NCBI GenBank assembly: GCA_937924855.1 | Contig: CALEYQ010000025.1 | Span: forward strand, 1-45,122 | Origin: an uncultured Bacteroidota bacterium | GTDB lineage: Bacteria; Bacteroidota; Bacteroidia; JADZBD01 | DNA length: 45,122 nucleotides | Direction of reading: 5' to 3' | Shown here: piece by piece, positions 31,246 to 40,016 of the stretch | Position numbering within the stretch: position 1 is the stretch's first letter | Layout of the letters: every line of letters begins with the position of its first letter | Translations under genes and position numbers: made by a program | The notes under the pieces: model-generated | Database searches by the model: none | Told to the model about the DNA's origin: nothing | The model's input: the letters and a program-made list of their open reading frames with translations, nothing else

Positions 31246-31274
31246 AAAAAGGAGGTATTAAATACCTCCTTTTT
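31246..31274 (-). terminator. Terminator downstream of katG
   Basis: A stem of about 13 bp pairs 31246-31258 with 31262-31274 around TAA, with A and T ends. It lies 22 nt after the katG stop on the minus strand. Confidence 0.85.
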
Positions 31275-31296
31275 ATAATCAGACTACTTTGTCTTT

Positions 31297-33501
31297 CTAC
31301 TGATGCAAATCAAACCTGTCGAGGTTCATTACCTTATCCCAGGCAGCCACAAAGTCATTAACAAATTTTTCTTTGGCATCGTCTTCGGCGTAAACTTCAG
31401 CAAGAGCTCTGAGCTCGGAGTTGGAACCGAAAATAAGGTCCACACGCGTTGCTGTCCATTTCACCGATCCGGTTTTTCTGTCCTTGCCCTCAAATTGGTC
31501 TTTGTGGTCGGAAACAGTTTTCCATTCCGTGCCCATGTCGAGCAGGTTTACAAAAAAGTCATTCGACAAAGCTCCGGGCTTTTGGGTAAAAACTCCCGTC
31601 TTTGAACCATCAAAATTGCAACCCATTGCCCGCATTCCTCCAACCAGTACAGTCATTTCCGGGGCTGTAAGGGTTAGAAGCTGTGCCTTGTCAATCAAAA
31701 GGTCTTCAGCATTAACCGAGAACCTGCCCTTGGCATAATTTCTGAATCCATCGGCCAGTGGTTCCAAAACGGAAAATGAATCAACATCGGTTTGCTCCTG
31801 GCTTGCATCAGTGCGCCCGGGCGAAAAAGGTACGGAAATTTTCAGGCCCGCATTATTAGCGGCTTGTTCAACACCCACACATCCTCCAAGTACAATCAGA
31901 TCGGCCATGGAAACTTTTTTCCCCCCACTTAAAGATTTGTTGAAGGCATCGAGCAGCGTTTCATATACTCCCATCACTTTTGATAATTGTGCTGGATTAT
32001 TAACCGCCCAAAATTTCTGGGGGGCAAGACGAATACGCGCACCATTTGCACCACCGCGGCGGTCGGAACCGCGGAACGTAGAAGCTGAAGCCCAGGCGGT
32101 ACTTACCAATTCAGAAACACTCAAGCCCGTGGTCTGAATTTTTTCTTTTAGAGACGCAATGTCTTTTTCATCCACCTGCTTATAATCTGCCGCCGGAACC
32201 GGATCCTGCCAGATAAGATCTTCTTTGGGAACTTCCGGTCCAAGGTATCTTACGAGCGGACCCATGTCGCGATGGGTTAATTTAAACCAGGCACGCGCAA
32301 AGGCATCGGCAAATGCATCCGGGTTTTCGTAAAATTTCCGGGAAATTTTTTCATAAACAGGATCAAAGCGCAGGGAAAGATCCGTGGTAAGCATGGTTGG
32401 TGCATGCTTTTTTGCAGCGTCGAAAGCATCGGGTATATCTTTCTTTCCGTTTTTGGCAACCCATTGTTTGGCACCGGCAGGACTGGTAGTCAACTCCCAT
32501 TCGTTTTCAAACAGATTTTTGAAAAAGAAGTTACTCCATTGGGTAGGGGTTTGAGTCCAGGTTACTTCTGGTCCACCGGTAATGGTGTCAGAACCTTTTC
32601 CACTGCCGAATTTGTTTTTCCATCCAAAACCCTGCTCTTCAATGGAAGCAGCCTCGGGCTCAGGTCCTACATGGGAGGTTGGAGCCGCCCCGTGGGCTTT
32701 TCCAAAAGAATGTCCCCCTGCAATAAGGGCAACGGTTTCTTCATCATTCATGGCCATGCGTGAAAACGTTTCACGAATGTCCCTGGCGGCAGCAAGGGGG
32801 TCGGGATTTCCGTTAGGACCTTCAGGGTTTACGTAAATCAATCCCATCTGAACAGCGGAAAGAGGTTTTTCTAGTTCCCGGTCGTCGGAATCACATTTGT
32901 CTTCACGCCACTTGCTTTCCGAGTCTCAGTACATGTCTTGGAGGGGTTCCCAGGTGTCTTCCCGACCACCGCCGAAGCCGAAAGTTTTGAAGCCCATAGA
33001 TTCCAGAGCCACGTTTCCGGCAAGAATCATTAGGTCGGACCAGGAAATTTTTTTCCCGTATTTCTTTTTGATAGGCCACAATAAGCGACGCGCTTTATCC
33101 AGATTGGCATTGTCGGGCCAACTGTTAAGGGGTGCAAATCTTTGTTGTCCGGTGGTAGCTCCACCGCGACCATCTCCGGTGCGGTAGGTACCCGCAGCAT
33201 GCCAGGCCATACGGATAAAAAACGGGCCGTAATGTCCGAAATCGGCCGGCCACCAATCCTGAGAATCCGTCATTAATTTTTCAAGGTCCTTTTTCAAACC
33301 CTTGTAATCAAGCTTTTTGAATTCTTCGGCGTAGTTAAATTTTTTCCCCAGGGGGTTCGACAACTCGGAATGTTGTCTGAGTATATTAAGTTTTAATTGG
33401 TTGGGCCACCAATGGTTATTTCCGGTTCCTCCTCCGCCAACACTTTTTTTGACGGCTCCGGTGAATGGACATTTGCTCTCGGGGTTTGATGTATTTTCCA
33501 T
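31297..33501 (-). pseudogene. katG: Catalase-peroxidase KatG with one in-frame TGA
   Basis: The frame runs from ATG 33501 for 734 codons and would give a full-length KatG, a bifunctional heme catalase-peroxidase. Features: distal Arg-Trp-His in FIRMAWHAAGTYR, WKNKFGSGKG, and a C-terminal peroxidase-like domain. A TGA at 32926-32928 (codon 192) interrupts it. The sequence reads EPLQDMY-stop-DSESKW, then ends in AVQMGLIYVNPEGP. The usual sequence is YWG at this place; the Tyr is the one linked to Trp and Met in the KatG MYW adduct, so the stop falls right after Tyr and before the Met. Downstream frame is intact, so it is a point change, an assembly error or recoding. If the stop is real, the product would be inactive. 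Confidence 0.9.
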
Positions 33502-33533
33502 AGTAGTTAAATTTTCATTTTTGGACAGGGCTT

Positions 33534-33541
33534 CAAATTTA
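33534..33541 (-). promoter_or_regulatory. Candidate -7 element of katG
   Basis: The minus strand reads TAAATTTG, a full match, 32 nt before the ATG at 33501. Confidence 0.55.
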
Positions 33542-33789
33542 CGAAAATGTGTCAAGCATCATGGAGAACCCTGAAAAAACCTGATAGTTTTTCAGCCAAT
33601 TTTGAAATTCTCCCTTCTGGTGGACCGAATTGGCCTAGATGCAAGTTTAAAGGCAAGCACCCACCTGAGTAGTTAATGGACAAAGGTGATGGGAGCTTTT
33701 TAGCAACAAGCGAAAGGTTAAAACTTCAATCTTAGCCTATTTTAATAAAAAATGTTAAAATCTGACCAGGCAATTCATCTTTATCGTAA

Positions 33790-33799
33790 TATTGCAATA
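33790..33799. promoter_or_regulatory. Palindrome upstream of arsR (possible operator)
   Basis: TATTGCAATA is a perfect 10-bp palindrome ending 7 nt before the arsR ATG. ArsR-family regulators commonly bind such AT-rich dyads close to their own start. Confidence 0.5.
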
Positions 33800-33806
33800 A
33801 AAGAAT

Positions 33807-34139
33807 ATGGGAGCCACTAAAAATGAACTTTTTTCAGCCCGGCAAAACGGGACATCGGTTTTGCTGAAAGCCCTAGCCCATCCGGCCCGAATCGCCATCC
33901 TTGAATTATTGCTCAAGGAAGAATCCTGCATTTGCGGCCATATTGTTGATAAACTTCCGCTTTCTCAACCTACCATCTCCCAACACCTCAGAGAAATGAA
34001 AGAAGCCGGACTTATCCTTGGGTCGGTGGAGGGAAATTCCATTTGTTACTGCCTGAATCCTGATACGCTGGACAAGCTGAGAGATTATTTTTCCGGAGTG
34101 AGCGAAAAGCTCAAAAAGAAATCCATTGCCTGTTGCTAA
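33807..34139 (+). CDS. ArsR-family metalloregulator
   Basis: A 110-aa winged helix protein: ALAHPARIAILELLLKEESC, then LSQPTISQHLREMKEAGLIL as the recognition helix-turn-helix. ESCICGHIVDKLP holds the CxC of the alpha3 sensor site used by arsenic-type ArsR proteins, and the protein ends with a CC pair. It should repress its own promoter and release it on binding a thiophilic metalloid. It is followed 10 nt later by a DUF6428 gene, the usual neighbour in Bacteroidota. Confidence 0.93.
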   Translation: MGATKNELFSARQNGTSVLLKALAHPARIAILELLLKEESCICGHIVDKLPLSQPTISQHLREMKEAGLILGSVEGNSICYCLNPDTLDKLRDYFSGVSEKLKKKSIACC

Positions 34140-34149
34140 TATTGATTTT

Positions 34150-34596
34150 ATGAAAATACATAAATTCACTGAAATGCTTGGTTCGTTGAATGAACTGAGT
34201 TTTTATTTGCCCGGGGGAGCACCGGTTCCCAAACATTTCCATATTACCGAAGCGGGATTGATGAGAAAAGACTTTTTGGATTGCGGCGGAACAAGACGCT
34301 CCGAAGCTTACGTCAGCTTCCAGATTTGGGTGGCCGATGACATTGAACATCGCCTGAGTCCGGAAAAATTACTCCAAATTATTTCAAAATCTTCCCCCTT
34401 GTGGGAGGGACTTAATCCCGAAATCAGGGTAGAGTATCAGGAAAATTCGGTGGGTGTTTTCGGACTTGCCCCAAAAGACGATGGTTTTGTTCTTGTTCCA
34501 ACTCAAACCGATTGCCTCGCCCGGGAGGCTTGCGGAACTCCCCTTGAGAAAAAGAAGATTTCCCTATCAGAATTAGGAAAAGTAAAATGCTGTTAA
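34150..34596 (+). CDS. DUF6428 family protein
   Basis: A 148-aa protein MKIHKFTEMLGSLNELSFYL with VPKHFHITEAGL, FLDCGGTRRSEAYVSFQIWV, ADDIEHRLSPEKLLQII and CGTPLEKKKISLSELGKVKCC. This is the DUF6428 pattern found beside arsR in Bacteroidota. It has several conserved Cys and His residues that could bind a metal or metalloid. Start at ATG 34150 by family; the longer upstream frame overlaps arsR and is not needed. The function is not established. Confidence 0.9.
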   Translation: MKIHKFTEMLGSLNELSFYLPGGAPVPKHFHITEAGLMRKDFLDCGGTRRSEAYVSFQIWVADDIEHRLSPEKLLQIISKSSPLWEGLNPEIRVEYQENSVGVFGLAPKDDGFVLVPTQTDCLAREACGTPLEKKKISLSELGKVKCC

Positions 34597-34751
34597 ACAA
34601 AACAAAATCATGTAACCGTTTTTTATTAAGTACAGGAAACAATTTTTTATTACCCTGTCCATTACCATTTTGCAATTGGCTTTTGGATTTGATCCTAAAT
34701 TTTGTATTATTAATATAATTTGGCTTTTTGTGTAACGAATCTGAACTTTGA

Positions 34752-35651
34752 TTGAACCGCAAAGATTTTTTTTTAACCCTATTGGGAACCCTTTTTGCGG
34801 GAAAGATAATGAGTATGCACAAAACCGATTTGTCTGATGCATCGGAACAGGTAAAAGGGCCAATGCCGGTACTTTTCCTGGGCCATGGAAGTCCCATGAA
34901 TGCCATCGAAGAAAATTCTTTTGTAAAAGGATTTCGAAAGGCAGGCCGGGCGGTTCCCAAACCCAAAGCCATTCTTTGTATTTCTGCCCATTGGGAAACC
35001 CGTGGCACAAAGGTTACGGCCATGGATATGCCCAAAACCATTCACGATTTTGGCGGATTTCCGGAAGCATTGTATAAAGTGCAATACCCCGCTCCGGGAA
35101 GTCCTTCCCTTGCTAAAAGAACAGGAGAGCTAATATCAAATCCTCCGGTTGAAATGGATCACCAGTGGGGGCTCGATCACGGAGCCTGGTCGGTAATAAA
35201 ACACATGTTTCCTGAGGCTGACGTGCCGGTAATTCAAATGAGTTTGAATGTCAACATGAAGCCTGCTGAACATTTTGAAATGGCATCTCAGTTAATGAAA
35301 TTAAGAGAAGAAGGAGTGCTGATTGTAGGAAGTGGAAATATGGTTCACAACCTTGGAAAAGTAGCCTGGGAAAAATTGCAGGTTGAGAACTATGGATACG
35401 ACTGGGCCCTGGATGCTTCACGGAAGATGAAGGAGTTTATTCTTGATGGGAACCATAAAGCCCTCATTAATTACGAAAAACAGGGAAAGGAATTCAATCT
35501 TTCGGTTCCCACCCCTGAGCATTTCCTTCCCCTGCTTTATGTGTTGGCTTTGAAAGGAAAAGACGAAACCGTTTCTCTTTTTAACGATAAAGCGGTGGGC
35601 GGGTCTATTACCATGACCTCTGTTTTTGTAGGACAAAAGCTCCAGGAATAA
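34752..35651 (+). CDS. ygiD: Extradiol ring-cleavage dioxygenase of the YgiD / 4,5-DOPA dioxygenase type
   Basis: The 299-aa product has the class III extradiol fold: PVLFLGHGSPMNAIEEN, AILCISAHWETRG, DFGGFPEALYKVQYPAPG, WGLDHGAWSVIKHMFPEADV and GSGNMVHNLGKVAW. The His residues in LGHGSP, SAHWE, LDHGAW fit the metal site of YgiD-like enzymes. It may open catechol-type rings, but the natural substrate is often unknown. The start appears to be TTG at 34752, because MNRKDFFLTLLG is the usual N-terminus of Bacteroidota homologues and no ATG is available before MSMHK. The N-terminal RK plus hydrophobic run could be a weak export signal. Confidence 0.9.
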   Translation: MNRKDFFLTLLGTLFAGKIMSMHKTDLSDASEQVKGPMPVLFLGHGSPMNAIEENSFVKGFRKAGRAVPKPKAILCISAHWETRGTKVTAMDMPKTIHDFGGFPEALYKVQYPAPGSPSLAKRTGELISNPPVEMDHQWGLDHGAWSVIKHMFPEADVPVIQMSLNVNMKPAEHFEMASQLMKLREEGVLIVGSGNMVHNLGKVAWEKLQVENYGYDWALDASRKMKEFILDGNHKALINYEKQGKEFNLSVPTPEHFLPLLYVLALKGKDETVSLFNDKAVGGSITMTSVFVGQKLQE

Positions 35652-35756
35652 ATTGTTGGGATTTTACCACGGAACCATGCACGGCTCTTAAAGAATTCCA
35701 CAGTTTGTAAATACATTCTTTTTGATGCCCATGTAAATTTGAACATTGCCCTTTAT

Positions 35757-37109
35757 ATGCGCCGGTTTGCCATTGTAGATATTGAAACCACAGGCGGTTT
35801 TGCTGCCAACAACAAAATCACCGAGATTGCTGTGTTGATTTACGATGGAGAAAAAATTATTGAGCGCTTTGAAACCCTGATAAATCCGGAACGGAGTATC
35901 CCCACCGCCATTACTGCCCTAACCGGAATATCCAATGCCATGGTGGCAAACGCACCTAAATTTTTTGAGGTGGCAAAAGACATTATGCTTTTGCTCCGCG
36001 ATTCGGTTTTTGTGGCCCATAACGTAAATTTCGATTATGGATTTATCAGGGAAGAGTTCAAATCTCTGGGTGCAGATTTTCAAAAACCCAAACTTTGTAC
36101 GGTGCGCATGGCCCGAAAAGTTTTTCCCGGATATCCTTCTTATTCGTTAGGTAATATTTGTGCCCAGTTAGGAATTCCGCTCCGCGACCGGCACAGGGCT
36201 ATGGGCGATGCGGAAGCAACCCAGAAACTTTTTGAGACTATTCTCAGAAATGATATTGAAGGCTGGGTTATAAAAGCACTCAAAAAAAATGCCCGGGAAG
36301 GATTGCTCCCTCCAAATCTCCCCGCAGATAAATTTCATTCCCTTCCGGAAACTACCGGGGTATATTATTTTCACGACCAAAAAGGAAAAATAATTTATGT
36401 GGGTAAAGCCATTAATATCCGAAAGCGAATCCAATCCCACTTTACCGGTGCATCGAAGGGACTGCGTTTTCTAGAGTCTGTTTTCGACCTTTCCTATGTG
36501 GAAACGGGAAGCGAACTCGTGGCATTGCTGCTGGAATCGGATGAAATAAAAAAACACTGGCCTCTTTTTAATCGCTCTCAAAAAAGAAGCAGGCCCCCTG
36601 CGGGCTTATTTATTTATGAGGATCAAAAAGGAATTATCCGATGGACTCTGGGTCGTTATGTCAATGGGAAGGAGCCCGACCTTGCCTTTAATTCACTGGA
36701 GGAGGGTAGAAGGGTTATAAATGAATTAATCGGCGAATTTGGGCTTTGTCCGAAATGTTGTGGTATGCAATTCATGGCCGGCCCCTGTTTTCATTTTCAA
36801 ATTAAAAAATGTAAAGGTGTTTGTTGCGGGGAGGAAACTCCGAAAAAGTACAACAAACGGGTTTCAAAAGCGCTTCAAAGCCTTTCCGCGATGGGTGGCG
36901 ACCATATTCTTTTTGACCAGGGAAGAAAGGAAGATGAAAAGTCTATGGTGCTTATTGAAAATGGAAAATACCTGGGTTTTGGGTATGTAGATTCCGATTT
37001 TACTCCGGATAACCTGTCGGAAGCCCGGCAGAAAATTTTTGCCTATACGGATAATTCCGATGTTCGCCGGATTCTGAATTCCTGGCTTCGGAACCAATCT
37101 TCGGATTAA
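35757..37109 (+). CDS. DnaQ-like exonuclease fused to a GIY-YIG nuclease domain
   Basis: A 450-aa protein. Residues 1-165 are a DEDDh 3'-5' exonuclease: FAIVDIETTGG (first Asp and Glu), HNVNFDYGFI (second Asp), HRAMGDAEAT (His and last Asp). Residues about 195-285 are a UvrC-type GIY-YIG domain (LPETTGVYYFHDQKGKIIYV, VGKAINIRKRIQSHF). A C-terminal Cys-rich region (CPKCCGMQFMAGPCFHFQIK, KCKGVCCGEE, about 335-370) follows. The layout resembles DnaQ/UvrC-Cho type fusions involved in nucleotide excision repair. Start is ATG 35757 (MRRFAI), not the upstream TTG. It overlaps pdhC end to end by 4 nt. Confidence 0.93.
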   Translation: MRRFAIVDIETTGGFAANNKITEIAVLIYDGEKIIERFETLINPERSIPTAITALTGISNAMVANAPKFFEVAKDIMLLLRDSVFVAHNVNFDYGFIREEFKSLGADFQKPKLCTVRMARKVFPGYPSYSLGNICAQLGIPLRDRHRAMGDAEATQKLFETILRNDIEGWVIKALKKNAREGLLPPNLPADKFHSLPETTGVYYFHDQKGKIIYVGKAINIRKRIQSHFTGASKGLRFLESVFDLSYVETGSELVALLLESDEIKKHWPLFNRSQKRSRPPAGLFIYEDQKGIIRWTLGRYVNGKEPDLAFNSLEEGRRVINELIGEFGLCPKCCGMQFMAGPCFHFQIKKCKGVCCGEETPKKYNKRVSKALQSLSAMGGDHILFDQGRKEDEKSMVLIENGKYLGFGYVDSDFTPDNLSEARQKIFAYTDNSDVRRILNSWLRNQSSD

Positions 37110-38368
37110 ATTTTATCCCTGCCGAGTAATAGGAAAGGGTTTTCCAGTAAACTTCTGAAGGTTTGAAGGAAAGCAGCTCCCTTAGCTCCATCTACCGAGC
37201 GATGATCGCAGGACAGGGTTACTTTCATTACATATCCCGGAACAATTTGTCCGTTTTTAACTACGGGAACCTGATTGATGCCACCTACAGCAAGGATACA
37301 GCTGTCGGGAGGATTAATGATTGCGGTAAATTCTTCAATGCCAAACATGCCCAGGTTGGATATGGTAAAAGTATTTCCTTCCCAATCGGAAGGCTGAAGC
37401 TTTTTTTCCTTGGCTTTTTTGGCAAATTCCTTCACTTCTCCTGCAATTTGAGAAAGGGTTTTTGTGTTGGCGTAACGCACCACAGGCACAAGAAGGCCTT
37501 CATCTACCGCCACGGCAACGCCGATGTTTACATGTTCATTATACCTGATTTTGTCGCCCAGCCAGCTCGAGTTTACCGCAGGGTGGTCGGTTAGGGCATG
37601 GGCTGCCGCAGCAATGACAAAATCATTAAAAGAAATTTTTACAGGGGAAATTTCATTTACAAGACCGCGCGCATCAACCACTGCATCCATGTCGATTTCC
37701 ATGGTAAGGTAAAAATGAGGAGCGGAAAATTTGCTTTCTGCAAGTCGGCGGGCAATGGTTTTCCGCATCTGGCTTACAGCCTCTTCGGAATATTTTTCAT
37801 TGGTAAGTCCGGTTGATGCGGCACCGCTGTGGCGGAACATTTCAATGTCGCGCTTTACGATTCTGCCTCCATCTCCGGTTCCCTGCAATTTGTTAATTAT
37901 GATGCCTTTTTCTTCGGCCAGTTTTTTAGCAAGAGGGCTGGCCTTCACCCTTCCATTGGAATCGGCAGGGCTTGATTTTTTTTCGGGGGTTTGAACCGCA
38001 ACCGGTTCCGGTTTTTTCTCAGGTGCTTTTTGGGTTTCTTCCTTTTTTGGGGCTTCGGTTTTGGATTCTTCTTTCGGGCTTACTTTTTTGGAGGATTTTT
38101 CTTTTTCAAGAATAGCGGAAACATCTTCGCCCTTTTCGCCAATAATGGCCAAAATGGAATCTACGGGAGCTCCTTCTTTTTCCTTAACGCCTATATGTAA
38201 AAGTACCCCATCATAAAACGATTCAAATTCCATGGTGGCTTTGTCGCTGTCGATTTCAGCCAGGATATCGCCTGACTTTACCTTATCGCCAACCTTTTTT
38301 AACCATTTAGAAACAACACCTTCGGTCATGGTGTCGCTTAATTTGGGCATTCGAACAATTTCAGCCAT
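37106..38368 (-). CDS. pdhC: Pyruvate dehydrogenase E2, dihydrolipoamide acetyltransferase
   Basis: A 420-aa E2 with an N-terminal lipoyl domain (about 1-75; the lipoyl Lys in EIDSDKATMEF), a Pro/Lys-rich linker, a peripheral subunit-binding domain (KASPLAKKLAEEKGIIINKL, about 138-175) and the catalytic domain, ending with CDHRSVDGAKGAAFL carrying the active His and Asp. It transfers acetyl groups to CoA. It starts 6 nt after pdhA, so the two are one operon. It has one lipoyl domain only. Confidence 0.94.
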   Translation of the reverse strand: MAEIVRMPKLSDTMTEGVVSKWLKKVGDKVKSGDILAEIDSDKATMEFESFYDGVLLHIGVKEKEGAPVDSILAIIGEKGEDVSAILEKEKSSKKVSPKEESKTEAPKKEETQKAPEKKPEPVAVQTPEKKSSPADSNGRVKASPLAKKLAEEKGIIINKLQGTGDGGRIVKRDIEMFRHSGAASTGLTNEKYSEEAVSQMRKTIARRLAESKFSAPHFYLTMEIDMDAVVDARGLVNEISPVKISFNDFVIAAAAHALTDHPAVNSSWLGDKIRYNEHVNIGVAVAVDEGLLVPVVRYANTKTLSQIAGEVKEFAKKAKEKKLQPSDWEGNTFTISNLGMFGIEEFTAIINPPDSCILAVGGINQVPVVKNGQIVPGYVMKVTLSCDHRSVDGAKGAAFLQTFRSLLENPFLLLGRDKI

Positions 38369-38374
38369 GGAATA

Positions 38375-39400
38375 TTAGTCTAGAATGTATGGATAATCGG
38401 GTTCTGCATAAACATCTTTGTAAAGCTCGGAAGGGTCGGGGAAAGGAGACTCTTCTGCAAACTTAATGGACTCCTCAACCAGTTTTTTGATTTTGGCTTC
38501 CATGGCTTCAACCCCTTTTTCATCAATCCATTTATTTTTTTTCAGGGTAGCCAGTACCTGTTCAATGGGGTCGAGTTTTTTGTAGTCTTCAACTTCATCC
38601 TTACTACGGTAGGTTCCGGGGTCAGACATTGAATGTCCGCGGTAACGATAAGTTTTTACTTCAAGCAATGTTGGACCATCCCCTTTTCTGGCTCGTTCTG
38701 CCGCTTCGGCCACCGCCTCATGCACGGCTTCACAGCGCATGCCATCAACCTGAAAACTGGGCATTTCGTAAGCACTGCCCAATTTGTAAAGGTCGTGCAC
38801 ATTGGAAGTTCGTTCCACCGAGGTACCCATGGCATAATTATTATTCTCGATCATGAATATCACGGGCAATTTCCAGAGCATGGCCATGTTGAAAGCTTCA
38901 TGCAAAGCACCCTGACGAACAGCACCGTCGCCCATGAGGCAAATCGTTACATTTTTATTGCCCAGGTATTGATCGGCAAGCGCCAAACCTGCTCCCAGTG
39001 GAATTTGTCCGCCTACGATGCCATGTCCGCCGTAAAAGTGATTTTTCTTGTCGAAGATGTGCATCGATCCGCCTTTCCCTTTGCTGCAACCTGTAATCTT
39101 TCCAAACAGTTCAGCCATTAAATATTTAGGCTCCATGCCACGGGTAAGCGGGTGACCATGGTCACGGTAAGCCGTAATGATTTTATCGTCTTTTTTTATG
39201 GCCGTTTCTGTTCCTGCAGCTACGGCTTCCTGTCCTATGTATAAATGGCAAAACCCGCGAATTTTCTGCTGGATATATAATTGTCCTGCTTTCTCCTCGA
39301 AACGGCGGATCAGAAGCATGTTTTCATACCACCACAAATAAGTTTCCTTGCTAAAGGAAGACTTTGAATCAGGGGCTTTTTTAACGGCAGCTTTTCCCAT
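38375..39400 (-). CDS. pdhA: Pyruvate dehydrogenase E1 alpha subunit
   Basis: The 341-aa product has the E1 alpha ThDP motif (GDGAVRQGALHEAFNMAMLW with Asn downstream in ENNNYAMGTS), an N-terminal RRFEEKAGQLY, HGHPLTRGM and the phosphorylation-loop-like segment YRGHSMSDPGTYRSKDEV. It decarboxylates pyruvate with the beta subunit and E2. The beta subunit gene is not adjacent. It has a clean -7 element upstream. Confidence 0.95.
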   Translation of the reverse strand: MGKAAVKKAPDSKSSFSKETYLWWYENMLLIRRFEEKAGQLYIQQKIRGFCHLYIGQEAVAAGTETAIKKDDKIITAYRDHGHPLTRGMEPKYLMAELFGKITGCSKGKGGSMHIFDKKNHFYGGHGIVGGQIPLGAGLALADQYLGNKNVTICLMGDGAVRQGALHEAFNMAMLWKLPVIFMIENNNYAMGTSVERTSNVHDLYKLGSAYEMPSFQVDGMRCEAVHEAVAEAAERARKGDGPTLLEVKTYRYRGHSMSDPGTYRSKDEVEDYKKLDPIEQVLATLKKNKWIDEKGVEAMEAKIKKLVEESIKFAEESPFPDPSELYKDVYAEPDYPYILD

Positions 39401-39417
39401 GTTTTTTTATTGAAAAA

Positions 39418-39425
39418 CAAAAATA
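39418..39425 (-). promoter_or_regulatory. Candidate -7 element of pdhA-pdhC
   Basis: The minus strand reads TATTTTTG, a full match, 17 nt before the ATG at 39400. Confidence 0.55.
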
Positions 39426-39448
39426 GCAAATTTCTTTTAAGCGGATTA

Positions 39449-39922
39449 TCAGGCTTTTAGCCTGAAGGGTAGGGGAAGAAGGGCAGATATCGATGAAAAA
39501 TGAAAAAAGGGCCCTTTTTTTCCTCCGAACACCAGGGGAACCGGGCTTCCGTTACGCTGTTCAGCCTCAAGCATTACCTGCCTGCAGGAGCCACAGGGAG
39601 AGGGATCGGCCTCAATACCTTCTGCGGGTAAGCAGGCAATAGCTACCCCGGCTATTTTCTTTCCCGGATGAGTGGAAAGGGCCGAAAACAGGGCAACTCT
39701 TTCAGCGCACAATCCGCTGGGATAAGCTCCGTTTTCCTGGTTGTTGCCTAAAATTATTTCTCCGGATTCCAGTAAAACAGAACAGCCTACTTTGAATTGG
39801 GAATATGGGGCATAGGCTGTTTCTGCAGCCTTCAGAGCCTCTTTAAAAAGATCTTTTAATTTTCCCGGAATATTTTCCTCCTGGTCAAATACTTCAAAAA
39901 CTATTTTTTCTTCCCTGCGCAT
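39449..39922 (-). CDS. cdd: Cytidine deaminase
   Basis: A 157-aa zinc-dependent deaminase: YAPYSQFKVGCSVLLESGEI, NQENGAYPSGLCAERVALFS (Zn Cys and catalytic Glu), and PSPCGSCRQVMLE (two further Zn Cys). It deaminates cytidine and deoxycytidine for pyrimidine salvage. About 20 residues at each end exceed the minimal enzyme. It ends with TGA at 39449. It is upstream of pdhA on the same strand, 48 nt apart, with the pdhA promoter in between. Confidence 0.95.
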   Translation of the reverse strand: MRREEKIVFEVFDQEENIPGKLKDLFKEALKAAETAYAPYSQFKVGCSVLLESGEIILGNNQENGAYPSGLCAERVALFSALSTHPGKKIAGVAIACLPAEGIEADPSPCGSCRQVMLEAEQRNGSPVPLVFGGKKGPFFHFSSISALLPLPFRLKA

Positions 39923-39993
39923 TTAAACTTTTTTCGGTTTTGAAAGTCTCTTATAAGTGACCCAAAGTTAGGGCTTTATAGATGGATTTTATG

Positions 39994-40001
39994 TAAATTT
40001 G
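39994..40001 (+). promoter_or_regulatory. Candidate -7 element of the CotH gene pair
   Basis: TAAATTTG, a full match, 15 nt before the ATG at 40017. Confidence 0.55.
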
Positions 40002-40016
40002 AGAAAGAATCATCTC

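Larger units (their letters stand above)
33502..33806. other. Intergenic region between katG and arsR
   Basis: 305 nt. It holds the candidate katG promoter (33534-33541, minus) and the palindrome at 33790-33799 just before arsR. I see no further genes or RNAs. Confidence 0.5.
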
